A stretch of 23,546 nucleotides of DNA, from the NCBI GenBank assembly GCA_030696435.1, contig JAUYSF010000193.1:1-23546 (forward strand), read 5' to 3'. The stretch is from Desulfoprunum sp. Its GTDB lineage: Bacteria; Desulfobacterota; Desulfobulbia; Desulfobulbales; Desulfocapsaceae. Shown piece after piece: positions 1-8,496 of this stretch. Numbering within the stretch: position 1 is the stretch's first letter; each line of letters opens with the position of its first letter. Under the pieces are notes generated by a model. It had not been told where the DNA came from and searched no databases. It was given only the letters and a program-made list of their open reading frames with translations. The translations under genes and the position numbers were made by a program.

Positions 1-72
1 GACGCCCGAGCCGTGGTGAATGATTTTTCAGTAAGCCAAGAAGCTATAAAACAAGAGTTGATAAACTCGTAA
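1..72 (+). CDS. possible C-terminal tail of an unidentified gene (partial)
   Basis: Reading frame 1 is open from the window edge and ends with TAA at 70-72, giving 23 codons that end in QEAIKQELINS. The composition is protein-like, but the piece is too short to identify, and an open run of this length is not rare by chance. The stop codon lies inside the left outer arm of the inverted-repeat element that follows, so the element would sit directly behind the gene. Low confidence. Confidence 0.3.
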   Translation, partial: DARAVVNDFSVSQEAIKQELINS

Positions 73-213
73 AAAGCCGCCACGAAGATCATAGATGGCT
101 AGATAAAAAGTTCGATATCCAAGGCGTAGTGTTTTTGGCAAGTTCTCGACTATACATAGAGTATGTCGAGAGCCTGCCAAAAACCTACAACGAAGGAGAT
201 CGGGCTTTTTACG
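68..213. repeat. nested intergenic inverted-repeat element
   Basis: The outer arms are a perfect 11-bp inverted repeat: CGTAAAAAGCC at 68-78 and GGCTTTTTACG at 203-213. Inside is a longer imperfect palindrome, with left arm about 124-150 and right arm about 165-191. It includes TTTTTGGCA paired with TGCCAAAAA and CTCGAC paired with GTCGAG, closing on a small loop near 156-160. The element fills the space between a possible gene tail and the 3' end of rsmG. From memory, arms of the form CGTAAAAAGnC recur between genes in sulfate-reducing Desulfobacterota, which suggests a dispersed repeat. No protein is encoded in it. Confidence 0.75.
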
Positions 214-328
214 ACGCCATCAGTATTAAGTATCTCTGTTTCGGATTTTTTATCAAAGGGCCGGCAAAAGCCCGCCCCTATTTCCTTCCGGTCATCTCTT
301 TAACAAATACCGATCGGTTTGGCCAGTG

Positions 329-1003
329 CTATGAGATCCTTGGCAGACCAAAAACAATGAGGGTCCGTTGGGCTCCGGTCAAAGGCAGTCTCTTTTCGAC
401 AACCATCTCCCGAACAACCGACAGGCGCTCCAGAAGTTCTGCAGCTGCGTCCAACTCCTCCTGCCATTTCGGCCCTTTCATACAGATTAACTGCAGTCCG
501 GGGCGAAAGAAACGCTCGGTCATAAGGAGAAAACCGGCAATATCGCTGACCGCCCTGCTGGTGATGTGGGTGCAGGGACTTTCCGAGGGCAGGAGGCCTT
601 CGTCCTCAATGCGGCCGACAACAATCTCAACATCTTTCAGCCCCAAGGTCCGAACAATATGACGGAGAAACGACACCCTTTTCTGCCGTGGCTCAACAAG
701 AGTCAGGCGCAGCGAGGGGTCGGCAGCCTTGCACACCAGCCCCGGAAAGCCGGCACCTGTACCGATATCAAGAAGATGCGAGCCATCCGGCAGCAGGGAC
801 AACAGGGTCAATGAATCGAGAAAATGGTTCTCAAGGATCTGTTCATCCGGGGTGTTTTTGGCAATCAGGTTCATCTTACCGCCCCAGCGTTTCAGCTCGG
901 TGTGATAGCGGCCAAGGGCCACGACACCCTCTTCACTCACCACAATACCCAGGGTCGCGAGCCCCTGTACAAGTCCCTTCTGAAATAATTCTGCCTCGCT
1001 CAC
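329..1003 (-). CDS. rsmG: 16S rRNA (guanine(527)-N7)-methyltransferase RsmG (GidB)
   Basis: RsmG is a cytoplasmic SAM-dependent enzyme that methylates N7 of G527 in 16S rRNA. The 224-residue protein has the family's usual length. Residues 45-65 hold the conserved segment beginning NLIAKNTPDEQILENHFLDS, residues 78-88 are the SAM-binding loop LDIGTGAGFPG, VEPRQKR (about 103-109) follows, and the conserved SRAV is at 149-152. The start is GTG at 1003. An AAGGAG ribosome-binding site about nine bases upstream lies within the last codons of hisD, so the two genes are probably translationally coupled. The gap to hisD is 6 bp. In many bacteria rsmG sits near mnmG or parAB, so its place behind hisD is less common. 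Confidence 0.96.
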   Translation of the reverse strand: MSEAELFQKGLVQGLATLGIVVSEEGVVALGRYHTELKRWGGKMNLIAKNTPDEQILENHFLDSLTLLSLLPDGSHLLDIGTGAGFPGLVCKAADPSLRLTLVEPRQKRVSFLRHIVRTLGLKDVEIVVGRIEDEGLLPSESPCTHITSRAVSDIAGFLLMTERFFRPGLQLICMKGPKWQEELDAAAELLERLSVVREMVVEKRLPLTGAQRTLIVFGLPRIS

Positions 1004-1009
1004 CCCTTT

Positions 1010-2323
1010 CTACTCCTTCCTTGCCAGACGAACCTCTACCGAGGCGGCATGGGCTGTCAGACCTTCAAGGCGGGCCAGCATCTGGATATGCCCGGCATCA
1101 TTGCGCAGGGCCGTTTCCGAATAACTGATGATCGAGCTCTTCTTCAGGAAGGTCTCAACCCCCAGGGCCGAAGCGAATCGCGCAGTACCCATGGTCGGCA
1201 GAACATGATTGGGGCCTGCGAGATAATCACCGGCCGCCTCCGGGGTGTGATCCCCCAGGAAGATGGCACCGGCATGGCGGATAAAGGGGACCTTTGACCA
1301 GGGATCAGCAATCATCAGCTCCAGGTGCTCGATGGCGATATCGTTGGCCAGCTCGATCGCCTCGTCGAGATCTGAAGCGATCAGAATAACCCCTCTGTGG
1401 GTCAGCGCCTTGCGGGCAATATCCTGGCGGGACAGCAAGATGAGCTGCCGTTCAAGCTCATCCGGGATCTGCCCGGCCAGCTCTGCATCGGTTGTCACCA
1501 GGATGGCCAGGGCCTGGGGATCGTGTTCGGCCTGGGCCAACATATCGGCGGCGATACTGGCGGCTCTCGCCCGTCCATCGGCCACGATCAAAACCTCGGA
1601 GGGCCCGGCGATCATATCGATACGGACCAGACCTGACACCTGGCGTTTGGCTTCGGCGACAAACTGGTTGCCCGGGCCGACAATGACATCGACCCGGGGT
1701 ATGGTCTCGGTGCCGTAGGCCAGAGCGGCAATGGCCCATGCCGAGCCCGCCTTATAGATCTCAGTAATGCCGATTTTCTGGGCCGCCACGAGAAGATGGG
1801 GGCTCACCTCGCCCCGGCTGTCCGGAGGGGTTATCATGACCCGCCGGGCGACACCGGCAATCCCCGCCGGGATGCCGTTCATCAAGACGGAGGATACCAG
1901 AGGGGTGGATCCACCCTGGCCACCCGGCACATACAGCCCGGCAGAATCGACAGGGCGAACCAAACGGCCAACGATGGCCCCGTCTTCTCGTGTCTGTAGC
2001 CAGCTGTCCTCCATCTCCCGTTCATGAAAGCCTTGGATACGCTCGATGGCCTTACTCAGTGTCGCGAGAAAGGCCTGATCCACCTTGTCGTAGGCCGCAA
2101 GCAGCTCCGCCGCCGTGACCTGGAGCTGATCGACTGTCATCTTCGGGGCATCAAAACGACGGCAGTACTCCAGGACTGCTGCGTCTTTGTCTTCTTTGAC
2201 CCGCCTGAGAATCTCCTCAACAGAGACCCGGCAGGTATCATCCGCCGCCTGAAAGCGCTGCAGCAAACCGGCAATCTGCAGTCGTCCTTCCGGGCTTGTG
2301 GTGGTGACTGGCGTAATAGGCAT
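1010..2323 (-). CDS. hisD: histidinol dehydrogenase
   Basis: HisD catalyses the last two steps of histidine synthesis, oxidising L-histidinol to L-histidine with NAD and a zinc ion. The protein is 437 residues, normal for the family. Visible family segments are VPGGQGGSTPLVSS (132-145), IVGPGNQFVAEAK (214-226), DMIAGPSEVL (236-245) and GPNHVLPT (370-377). By comparison with the E. coli enzyme the zinc ligands are Q264, H267, D366 and H425, and the catalytic pair is E332-H333; all are present. One oddity is AGSAWAIAALAYGT, where GGAQAIAALAYGT is usual. The ATG at 2323 has only a weak ribosome-binding site. It is the first gene of a two-gene unit with rsmG, and no other his gene is in the window. 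Confidence 0.97.
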   Translation of the reverse strand: MPITPVTTTSPEGRLQIAGLLQRFQAADDTCRVSVEEILRRVKEDKDAAVLEYCRRFDAPKMTVDQLQVTAAELLAAYDKVDQAFLATLSKAIERIQGFHEREMEDSWLQTREDGAIVGRLVRPVDSAGLYVPGGQGGSTPLVSSVLMNGIPAGIAGVARRVMITPPDSRGEVSPHLLVAAQKIGITEIYKAGSAWAIAALAYGTETIPRVDVIVGPGNQFVAEAKRQVSGLVRIDMIAGPSEVLIVADGRARAASIAADMLAQAEHDPQALAILVTTDAELAGQIPDELERQLILLSRQDIARKALTHRGVILIASDLDEAIELANDIAIEHLELMIADPWSKVPFIRHAGAIFLGDHTPEAAGDYLAGPNHVLPTMGTARFASALGVETFLKKSSIISYSETALRNDAGHIQMLARLEGLTAHAASVEVRLARKE

Positions 2324-2768
2324 ATTTTTTCTTGTGAGCTATGGGTTCGAGCGGGAAAACAGGCCCGCCGTATAACAGTTTGATCTTCTTTGAGATACCT
2401 GCCGACAGGCCTAACAGTATTTTTTTACGATCGGCTCTACGACAGTTCCTCTTGGGCCTGAGAGATCCAAGCCAGGGACACCAGTATATTCAACTTCAGG
2501 ACAAGTGTAAAAAGAATTCACTGTCGGGATCTCGGTTCTACTGCTAAAAGCCCCGACTTCTTTTCACGGCCGTGCCCTGTAAGCCCACTTTATTTCCCTA
2601 AGAGAAATGCTTAGGGTTGTTGCAAATCCTGTCTTTTATCTTTCATGTTCGAGAAAAAGACAATATAGTAAAGGACTTGAGAGACGACTCGACCAACCGG
2701 CCAGACGAGAGTACTCTGACAGGAAATACCAGCGCACATCTGGACTACAGGGAGGAAGTGGAGCAGTT
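2324..2768. other. divergent intergenic region, hisD / ahbD
   Basis: This 445-base gap separates the divergent hisD and ahbD genes and must hold promoters for both. The visible structure is CCCTAAG (2596-2602) paired with CTTAGGG (2610-2616) around a 7-base loop, a perfect 10-bp palindrome CACGGCCGTG at 2565-2574, and a weak GTCGGG/CCCGAC pair (2523-2528, 2552-2557). An open frame upstream of ahbD (2607-2768) lacks any resemblance to the family and is treated as non-coding leader. I could not assign promoter boxes with confidence. Confidence 0.5.
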
Positions 2769-3830
2769 ATGGAATTCGAACCGAAATGGATCGCCTGGGA
2801 GATCACCCGCCGCTGCAACCTGAAATGCGTGCACTGTCGGTCTTCTTCCGTGCTTGAGGCCGGCGATCATCCGGATTTTTCTCTCGATACGGCAAAAACC
2901 ATCCTTGACGACATCGCCTCCTACGCCAGCCCGGTCGTCGTCCTCTCCGGCGGCGAGCCCCTGTTGCGTCCCGATGTCTTCGATATAGCCAAATACGGCG
3001 CCGGCAAGGGTCTGCGCATGTGCATGGCCACCAACGGCACCCTGGTAAACGATGAGATTTGCCAGAACATCAAGGAGGCCGGCATCAGAATGGTCTCACT
3101 CAGCCTTGACGGGGCCAGGGCCGAAACCCATGACAACTTCCGCAACCAGATCGGGGCCTTTGCCGGCACCATGAATGCTATCCGCCTCTTCAAAGAGCAC
3201 GGCATCCCCTTTCTCATCAACTCTTCCTTTACTGTGCGCAACAGGGAAGAGATTCCGGATATCTACCGGCTGGTCAAGGAACTCGGGGCCGCGGCTTGGT
3301 ACATGTTTATGATCGTGCCGACCGGTCGGGGCGAGGATATTATGGCAGAACTGATCCCGGAAAAACTCTACGACGAGATCCTCGAATGGCACTATCAGGT
3401 GGAGAAAGAAGAGACGGAGATGCTCATGCGGCCGACCTGCGCCCCGCATTATTACCGGATCGTCCGCCAGAAAGCCAAGGAAGAGGGCAATTCCTTCAAA
3501 CGGCGCAACCTGCAGTTCTCCACCGGCGGTTCGAAGGGTTGTCTGGCAGGTCAGCTGATCTGCCTGATCGATGTGGACGGCGAGGTCCAGCCCTGTAGCT
3601 ATTTTCCCAAATCGGCGGGCAATATCCTCGCCACCTCCTTCAAAGATATCTGGGAAAAATCGGAACTGTTTCTGCAGCTCAGGGATTTCAAAGGATACAA
3701 AGACAACTGCGGAAAATGCGAATATCTCAATGTCTGCGGCGGTTGCCGGGCCAGGTCCTATGCTATGACCGGTGATTTCCTGGCTCAGGAACCCTTCTGT
3801 AGCTACAAACCGTTGAAGATGCAGGACTGA
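2769..3830 (+). CDS. ahbD: radical SAM/SPASM heme synthase, AhbD type
   Basis: AhbD converts Fe-coproporphyrin III to heme b by radical oxidative decarboxylation of two propionates, the last step of the siroheme-dependent pathway used by sulfate reducers and archaea. The 353-residue protein has the radical-SAM cluster motif CNLKCVHC (C16, C20, C23), GGEP at 61-64, the AhbD-like segment TCAPHYYRI (223-231), and a SPASM domain with cysteines 258, 265, 276, 314, 317, 323, 326 and 344 for an auxiliary 4Fe-4S cluster. I chose ATG 2769 because GTGGAG lies five bases upstream and homology begins there; the frame stays open back to 2607. hemE follows 86 bp downstream. A related radical-SAM tetrapyrrole enzyme (NirJ or AhbC type) is the main alternative. 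Confidence 0.82.
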   Translation: MEFEPKWIAWEITRRCNLKCVHCRSSSVLEAGDHPDFSLDTAKTILDDIASYASPVVVLSGGEPLLRPDVFDIAKYGAGKGLRMCMATNGTLVNDEICQNIKEAGIRMVSLSLDGARAETHDNFRNQIGAFAGTMNAIRLFKEHGIPFLINSSFTVRNREEIPDIYRLVKELGAAAWYMFMIVPTGRGEDIMAELIPEKLYDEILEWHYQVEKEETEMLMRPTCAPHYYRIVRQKAKEEGNSFKRRNLQFSTGGSKGCLAGQLICLIDVDGEVQPCSYFPKSAGNILATSFKDIWEKSELFLQLRDFKGYKDNCGKCEYLNVCGGCRARSYAMTGDFLAQEPFCSYKPLKMQD

Positions 3831-3916
3831 GGCGAGAACAACAGGCGAGAAACCGGCACCGACCAGGCAGACAGCCATGCTGGTAAAACTTGAATAGAAA
3901 GGCGGAAGAGGCGAAT

Positions 3917-4939
3917 ATGAACGATACATTTCTCAGGGCATGTCGAGGAGAAGAGACACGCTATACCCCCATCTGGATGATGCGCCAGGCCGGCCGTTAT
4001 CTGCCGGAATACCAGAAGGTCCGGGGTAATGTCTCCTTTCTTGAACTCTGCAAATCACCCGAGCTCTGTGTGGAAGTCACCCTGCAACCGGTCGACCTCC
4101 TGAGCATGGATGCCGCCATCCTCTTCTCCGATATCCTCATCCCCATTGAGGCGATGGGAGCCAGACTGGAATTCCATGAAGGCCATGGCCCGGTCTTTCC
4201 GGATACGATACGGAGCCAGGAGGCGCTTGACCGCCTCATCATCCCTGATCCGGAGGTGGCTACAGCCTTTGTCATGGAGACCATCCGTCTGCTGCGCAAT
4301 GAGCTGAAGGTGCCGCTCATCGGCTTCGCCGGCGCTCCCTTTACCTGTGCCACCTATCTCATCGAAGGCGGTTCATCGAAGGTATTCTGGGAAACCAAGA
4401 AGATGATGTACACCCAACCGACCCTCTTCCATAAGCTCATGGACAAGATCACCCAGGCCACTATCCCCTATCTGCTGGCCCAAGCCAGGGCTGGGGCCCA
4501 GGCCCTGCAGATCTTCGACAGCTGGGCAGGCATTCTCGCCCCCTGCGACTTCGAGCACTTCGCCCTGCCCTATGTCCAGCGCATCATCTATAAACTGCAG
4601 GATGAGACCGACGTGCCGATCATCTATTTCGCCAACAACGGCGCGACGCTGCTTGACCTCTCGGTCTCATCGGGGGCCGATGTCATCGGCCTCGACTGGC
4701 GCATCAATATCGGTGAGGCCATACGACGGGTTGGCCAGAAGGCGGTCCAGGGCAATCTTGACCCCTTCGCCCTCCTTCTCCCAAAAGATGAACTGCGGCA
4801 GAGAATCAAAGGGCTTCTGGATGGGGCCGAGGGTGCCTTTGGTCATATCTTCAACCTCGGTCACGGCATCCACCAATTCACCCCGCCGGAACAGGCCCGT
4901 TTTGCGGTCGATGCCGTACACGAGCTGAGCAGTCGATGA
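3917..4939 (+). CDS. hemE: uroporphyrinogen decarboxylase
   Basis: HemE decarboxylates the four acetate side chains of uroporphyrinogen III to give coproporphyrinogen III in the cytoplasm. The 340-residue protein has normal length. It carries the substrate-binding signature PIWMMRQAGRYLPEY (18-32), the catalytic-aspartate segment LFSDILIP (D72) and GFAGAPFTCATYLIEGG. ATG 3917 is preferred because GGAAGAGG lies five bases upstream; an upstream TTG at 3890 would add nine unconserved residues. The stop overlaps the start of the next gene as ATGA. HemE is not needed for the AhbD route, so its presence beside ahbD suggests two heme branches or a special use. Confidence 0.95.
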   Translation: MNDTFLRACRGEETRYTPIWMMRQAGRYLPEYQKVRGNVSFLELCKSPELCVEVTLQPVDLLSMDAAILFSDILIPIEAMGARLEFHEGHGPVFPDTIRSQEALDRLIIPDPEVATAFVMETIRLLRNELKVPLIGFAGAPFTCATYLIEGGSSKVFWETKKMMYTQPTLFHKLMDKITQATIPYLLAQARAGAQALQIFDSWAGILAPCDFEHFALPYVQRIIYKLQDETDVPIIYFANNGATLLDLSVSSGADVIGLDWRINIGEAIRRVGQKAVQGNLDPFALLLPKDELRQRIKGLLDGAEGAFGHIFNLGHGIHQFTPPEQARFAVDAVHELSSR

Positions 4940-5583
4940 CCCGTTCAATCCCTGAATCTGCCGGATACGATCAGCCCATGACAACTCGTGTGCCCACCAT
5001 AACGCAATGCCTGGCCTACATGGACGCTTTCGCCATGCTGGACAACATCCGTCTGCATTCATTCATGGTGGCCCATGCGGCAACGGCCCTGCTTGCCGGA
5101 TTAGCAAGGGCGGAGAAAACCAAGGCCCCTCTGCCCGCCAGCGATCTTGTCGTGGCCGGGGCCTTGCTCCATGATATCGCCAAGACCCAGTGCCTGCATG
5201 GTGCCTGTAAACATGCCCTGGTCGGACAGGAAATCTGCCGCGATCTGGGCTTCCCGGAAATCGGCGAGATCGTCCGTGAGCACGTCATCCTCTCCGATTA
5301 TGCCCCCGAGCGCTATAGGCAGGGCATCTTCAACGCCAAAGAGCTGGTCTATTACGCCGACAAGCGAGTGCGCCACGATATGATCGTCTCACTCGACAGT
5401 CGTCTGGAATACATCCTCGGGCGCTACGGTAACAACGACCCGATGATAGAGTCCTTCATCATCACGAATTTCAAAATCTGCCAGGAGTTTGAGCATCTGC
5501 TCTTCTCCTTCCTTGACTTCCCGCCTTCCAATCTTGCTCAGATCACCACGGCAAGATCCTTCAGCCTGCCTCTCTCAGAGTAA
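4936..5583 (+). CDS. HD-domain metal-dependent phosphohydrolase
   Basis: This 215-residue soluble protein has the metal-ligand pattern of HD-superfamily phosphohydrolases: H41 in LHSFMVAHA, H79-D80 in LLHDIAK, H115 in EHVILSDY and D142 in YYADKRVRHD. HD proteins of this size typically hydrolyse nucleotides or phosphomonoesters, but the substrate cannot be read from the sequence. The start at 4936 overlaps the hemE stop (ATGA), which favours translational coupling; ATG 4978 is an alternative that would remove 14 poorly conserved residues. It is the last gene of the ahbD-hemE cluster, and its 3' end faces the next gene across 36 bp. Confidence 0.8.
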   Translation: MTRSIPESAGYDQPMTTRVPTITQCLAYMDAFAMLDNIRLHSFMVAHAATALLAGLARAEKTKAPLPASDLVVAGALLHDIAKTQCLHGACKHALVGQEICRDLGFPEIGEIVREHVILSDYAPERYRQGIFNAKELVYYADKRVRHDMIVSLDSRLEYILGRYGNNDPMIESFIITNFKICQEFEHLLFSFLDFPPSNLAQITTARSFSLPLSE

Positions 5584-5619
5584 TTCCATTTCCAACAGCT
5601 TCCTTGTATCAATCAGCAA

Positions 5620-6288
5620 TCAGAGAGTAAACTTCTGGAGGAAGACGCAGCCAGTCCGGACGATTGAATTGATAGCCAATCCAGAGAGATCCCCGTGCAA
5701 GAGCCTTATCAGAAAGAACGTCCCTAGCAGCAGGAACGGTCCGACGAGCCGCACATACCTCAATACTGGCCGCCATAAAGGGGTGTCCGGCAGAATGACC
5801 GAGAGGATCGCCGCACCGGGCAACGGCGGGATGATGAGCAGTCCATAGACGGCCATCATCATATTCACCACAAGCAGACCGCCGAAGACCTTGTCCTCCC
5901 AGCCGAAGCTACCGAGCATCCAAACAAGACTCGCGGCAATATTAGCCATGAGGAAATTGCCGAGCGGGCCGGCCAACCGGCACAGCAGGAAATAGAGTCG
6001 AGGATGTCTAAAACTTGCCCTCTCAACCACCACCTCTTTCGCCCAGCCAAAACCTGCCAGAAAAAAACAGAGCGTCCCGAGCAGGTCAAGATGCAGAAAA
6101 GCATTGAAATGATGGCGTTTACCAGGATCAGTCCGGTTATCACCGAGAAAAGTTGCGACAAAGGCTTGGCTTTCGGCGCTGACGGTTATCGCCACGAGGA
6201 TCGAGACGCAGAGGATGGCAATTTCTTCGACTGTTGATCGGCCGAAGTCCAAGAGCAGGGGGACAGACATATTCAGAGTGGGTGACAT
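5620..6288 (-). CDS. site-2-protease (M50)-like membrane protein, active site lost
   Basis: This 222-residue multi-pass membrane protein follows the M50 site-2 protease fold: a segment equivalent to HExxH, then FLGD (47-50), LHLDLLGTL (65-73), GWAKEVVVER (81-90), RLAGPLGNFLMA (104-115) and a late motif. Both zinc-binding sites are degenerate. The place of HExxH reads AESQA (38-42), so both histidines are gone, and the usual PPLDG reads PPLPG (154-158), losing the aspartate. The frame is otherwise intact and hydrophobic throughout. It is therefore probably a proteolytically inactive paralogue, perhaps a scaffold or regulator. ATG 6288 has no strong ribosome-binding site; ATG 6270 is another candidate. 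It converges on the HD gene. Confidence 0.78.
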   Translation of the reverse strand: MSPTLNMSVPLLLDFGRSTVEEIAILCVSILVAITVSAESQAFVATFLGDNRTDPGKRHHFNAFLHLDLLGTLCFFLAGFGWAKEVVVERASFRHPRLYFLLCRLAGPLGNFLMANIAASLVWMLGSFGWEDKVFGGLLVVNMMMAVYGLLIIPPLPGAAILSVILPDTPLWRPVLRYVRLVGPFLLLGTFFLIRLLHGDLSGLAINSIVRTGCVFLQKFTL

Positions 6289-6319
6289 GATTCACTGGAG
6301 AGACGCGACAAACGGTTTA

Positions 6320-6358
6320 TAAAAAAATAGCGGAGGCCGCACGAGAGGCCTCCGCTAT
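6320..6358 (-). terminator. Rho-independent terminator of acs
   Basis: Read on the minus strand, a perfect 12-bp stem (arms at 6347-6358 and 6327-6338, ATAGCGGAGGCC / GGCCTCCGCTAT) with an 8-base loop is followed by a run of seven to eight T. It lies 28 bases after the acs stop codon. It should end the transporter-acs transcript before it enters the M50-like gene. Confidence 0.93.
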
Positions 6359-6386
6359 CGACACAAGGCGAGATGCCTGTGGCAGA

Positions 6387-8423
6387 TTAACCAACCATCT
6401 TCTTGATTTCCTCAACTATCTCGGGGTTAGCAAGGGTCATGACATTACCGACATCGCCGTGGTTGGAGATGGCCCCAAGGACCCGCCGCATGATCTTGCC
6501 GGAGCGGGTTTTGGGCATATCCGGCACGATCCAGATCTTACGACATTTGGCAATCTTGCCGATCTGGTAGGTAATGGCATCATCGATCTTTTTGATAATC
6601 TCGTCCGAGGCCTTGAAACCAGGTTTCAGGGCGACATAGAGATCCGGCTCCTTGCCCTTAACTTCATGGGCGACCGGTACAACCGCGGCCTCGGCGACCT
6701 CAAGCACGGTCAAGGCTGCTGACTCGATCTCTTTGGTGCCGAGACGATGCCCGGAAACATTGATAACATCATCGATCCGACCGAGGACCCGGAAATAGCC
6801 ATCCGCCGCCTCGACTGCGGCATCACCAGTCAGATATGGCCAATCCCGCCAATCCTTGCTGTTCGGATTCTTGTTGTATCGAGCGAAATAGGTTTTGACA
6901 AATCGATCGCGATCGCCCCAGATGGTCATAAAACAACCAGGCCATGGGTTCTGGATACAGATATTTCCCGCCTTGCCTGAACCGTGCGGTAAGACTTCAC
7001 CGTCCTCATCAAAGATTATCGGATGAATGCCGGGGACACCGGGGCCGGCACTGCCCGGTTTCATCGCCTGGATACCCGGCACGGTGCTGCAGAGGAAGCC
7101 GCCCGTCTCGGTCTGCCAGTAGGTATCGACGATGACCGCCTTGCCCTTGCCGACTTCCTTCTCGTACCATTTCCAAACCGCAGGCTCGATAGGCTCGCCG
7201 ACCGTGGTCATGTGCTTGAAGTTGTAGTTGTACTTGGCCGGCTCATCCGGTCCGACCTTTCTCAGGGCGCGGATGGCCGTGGGGGCAGTATGGAAGATGT
7301 TGATATCAAGATCCTGGGCCATACGCCAACAACGTCCGGCGTCGGGGTAGGTCGGCACGCCCTCGTAGATGACCGACGAGGCGCACAAGGCCAGCGGGCC
7401 GTAGACAATAAAGGAATGGCCGGTGATCCAGCCGATATCAGCCATACACCAGTAAACATCCTCGGGATGGATATCCTGGATATACTTGGACATCGCCGTG
7501 ACATAGGCAAGATAGCCGCCAGTGCTGTGCTGGCAGCCCTTGGGCTTGCCTGTCGTGCCACTGGTATACATGAGGAAAAGCGGGTCTTCCGACAGCATCT
7601 CCTCCGGCTCGACCCGTACCCCATAGTACTTCTTTAATTCGGTGTTGACGATGACATCCCGACCCTCCACAAAGGCTGCCTCGGTTGAGTTCTTGCCAGG
7701 ATAGCGCTGCCAAATCAAAAGCTTATCAATCGCCTGACCGCCTTCTTTGGCGATCTGACAGGCCTCGTCATCCACGGACTTGTGATTGAGCAACTTGCCG
7801 CCACGGTAATAGGCATCCATGGTGATCAGAACCCGACTGTTGGAATCGATAATCCTGTCGGCACAGGCGCTGGCCGAGAAGCCGCCGAAGACCACGGAAT
7901 GGATGATACCCAGACGGGCACAGGCCAGCATGGTGATCGGCAGCTCGGCCGACATCGGCATGTGCACAGTTACCCGGTCGCCACGCTTGAGCCCGGCGGT
8001 ATCCCGGAGAAGGGCCGCGAATTCATTGACCCGGACATAAAGTTCCTGATAGGTGATGTGCTGCACCCTCTCCTCTTCAAGCTCGGAGACAAAATGGATG
8101 GCGGTCTTATTCTTGTTGTCTTTCAGATGGCGGTCTATACAGTTATAGCTGGCGTTCAGCTTTCCGCCTTTGAACCATTTGAAACAGGGCGCATCGCTGG
8201 TGTCAAGAACCTGATCCCAGTACTTATACCAGGTGAGCAACTCTGCAAATTCCGTATAATAGTCAGGAAATTTATCGAGACTGAATCGTTTAAATATATC
8301 ATCATCCGTCAGATTGGCCTGGCCGATGAATTTCGGTGATGGCGGATAATATCCTTCTTCCTGCCAGTGAACTGCGATCTGTGCTTCCGATGTTTCGATA
8401 ACTTCTGGTCTTTCTTCAGTCAT
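6387..8423 (-). CDS. acs: acetyl-CoA synthetase (AMP-forming)
   Basis: Acs activates acetate with ATP and CoA through acetyl-AMP in the cytoplasm. The 678-residue protein is slightly longer than most. It has the ATP-binding loop YTSGTTGKPKG (286-296), the YWQTETGG adenylate motif, the hinge and CoA region GHRLGTKEIESA, and the C-terminal PKTRSGKIMRR with the acyl-adenylation lysine K643, which in other bacteria is inactivated by acetylation. AAGGAG lies nine bases before ATG 8423. The OFA-type transporter gene ends 73 bp upstream on the same strand, so the two are probably one transcript. A propionyl-CoA synthetase activity cannot be excluded from sequence alone. Confidence 0.95.
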   Translation of the reverse strand: MTEERPEVIETSEAQIAVHWQEEGYYPPSPKFIGQANLTDDDIFKRFSLDKFPDYYTEFAELLTWYKYWDQVLDTSDAPCFKWFKGGKLNASYNCIDRHLKDNKNKTAIHFVSELEEERVQHITYQELYVRVNEFAALLRDTAGLKRGDRVTVHMPMSAELPITMLACARLGIIHSVVFGGFSASACADRIIDSNSRVLITMDAYYRGGKLLNHKSVDDEACQIAKEGGQAIDKLLIWQRYPGKNSTEAAFVEGRDVIVNTELKKYYGVRVEPEEMLSEDPLFLMYTSGTTGKPKGCQHSTGGYLAYVTAMSKYIQDIHPEDVYWCMADIGWITGHSFIVYGPLALCASSVIYEGVPTYPDAGRCWRMAQDLDINIFHTAPTAIRALRKVGPDEPAKYNYNFKHMTTVGEPIEPAVWKWYEKEVGKGKAVIVDTYWQTETGGFLCSTVPGIQAMKPGSAGPGVPGIHPIIFDEDGEVLPHGSGKAGNICIQNPWPGCFMTIWGDRDRFVKTYFARYNKNPNSKDWRDWPYLTGDAAVEAADGYFRVLGRIDDVINVSGHRLGTKEIESAALTVLEVAEAAVVPVAHEVKGKEPDLYVALKPGFKASDEIIKKIDDAITYQIGKIAKCRKIWIVPDMPKTRSGKIMRRVLGAISNHGDVGNVMTLANPEIVEEIKKMVG

Positions 8424-8496
8424 ATACGCACTCCTTTTAAGAATTACGTGGACATGAGATTAAGGTCGGAACGACTGGTCCGGCCTCTGGCTTCCG

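Noticed and set aside
2607..2768. N-terminal extension of the ahbD reading frame
   Set aside because: These 54 codons show no similarity to the family, and a good ribosome-binding site precedes ATG 2769.
3096..3929. 277-codon open frame on the minus strand
   Set aside because: It is antisense to ahbD, whose cysteine motifs and family match are clear; the antisense product has no recognisable pattern.
7023..7637. 204-codon open frame on the plus strand
   Set aside because: It is opposite acs, which is certain; the product is rich in D, G and R as expected from antisense of a biased gene.
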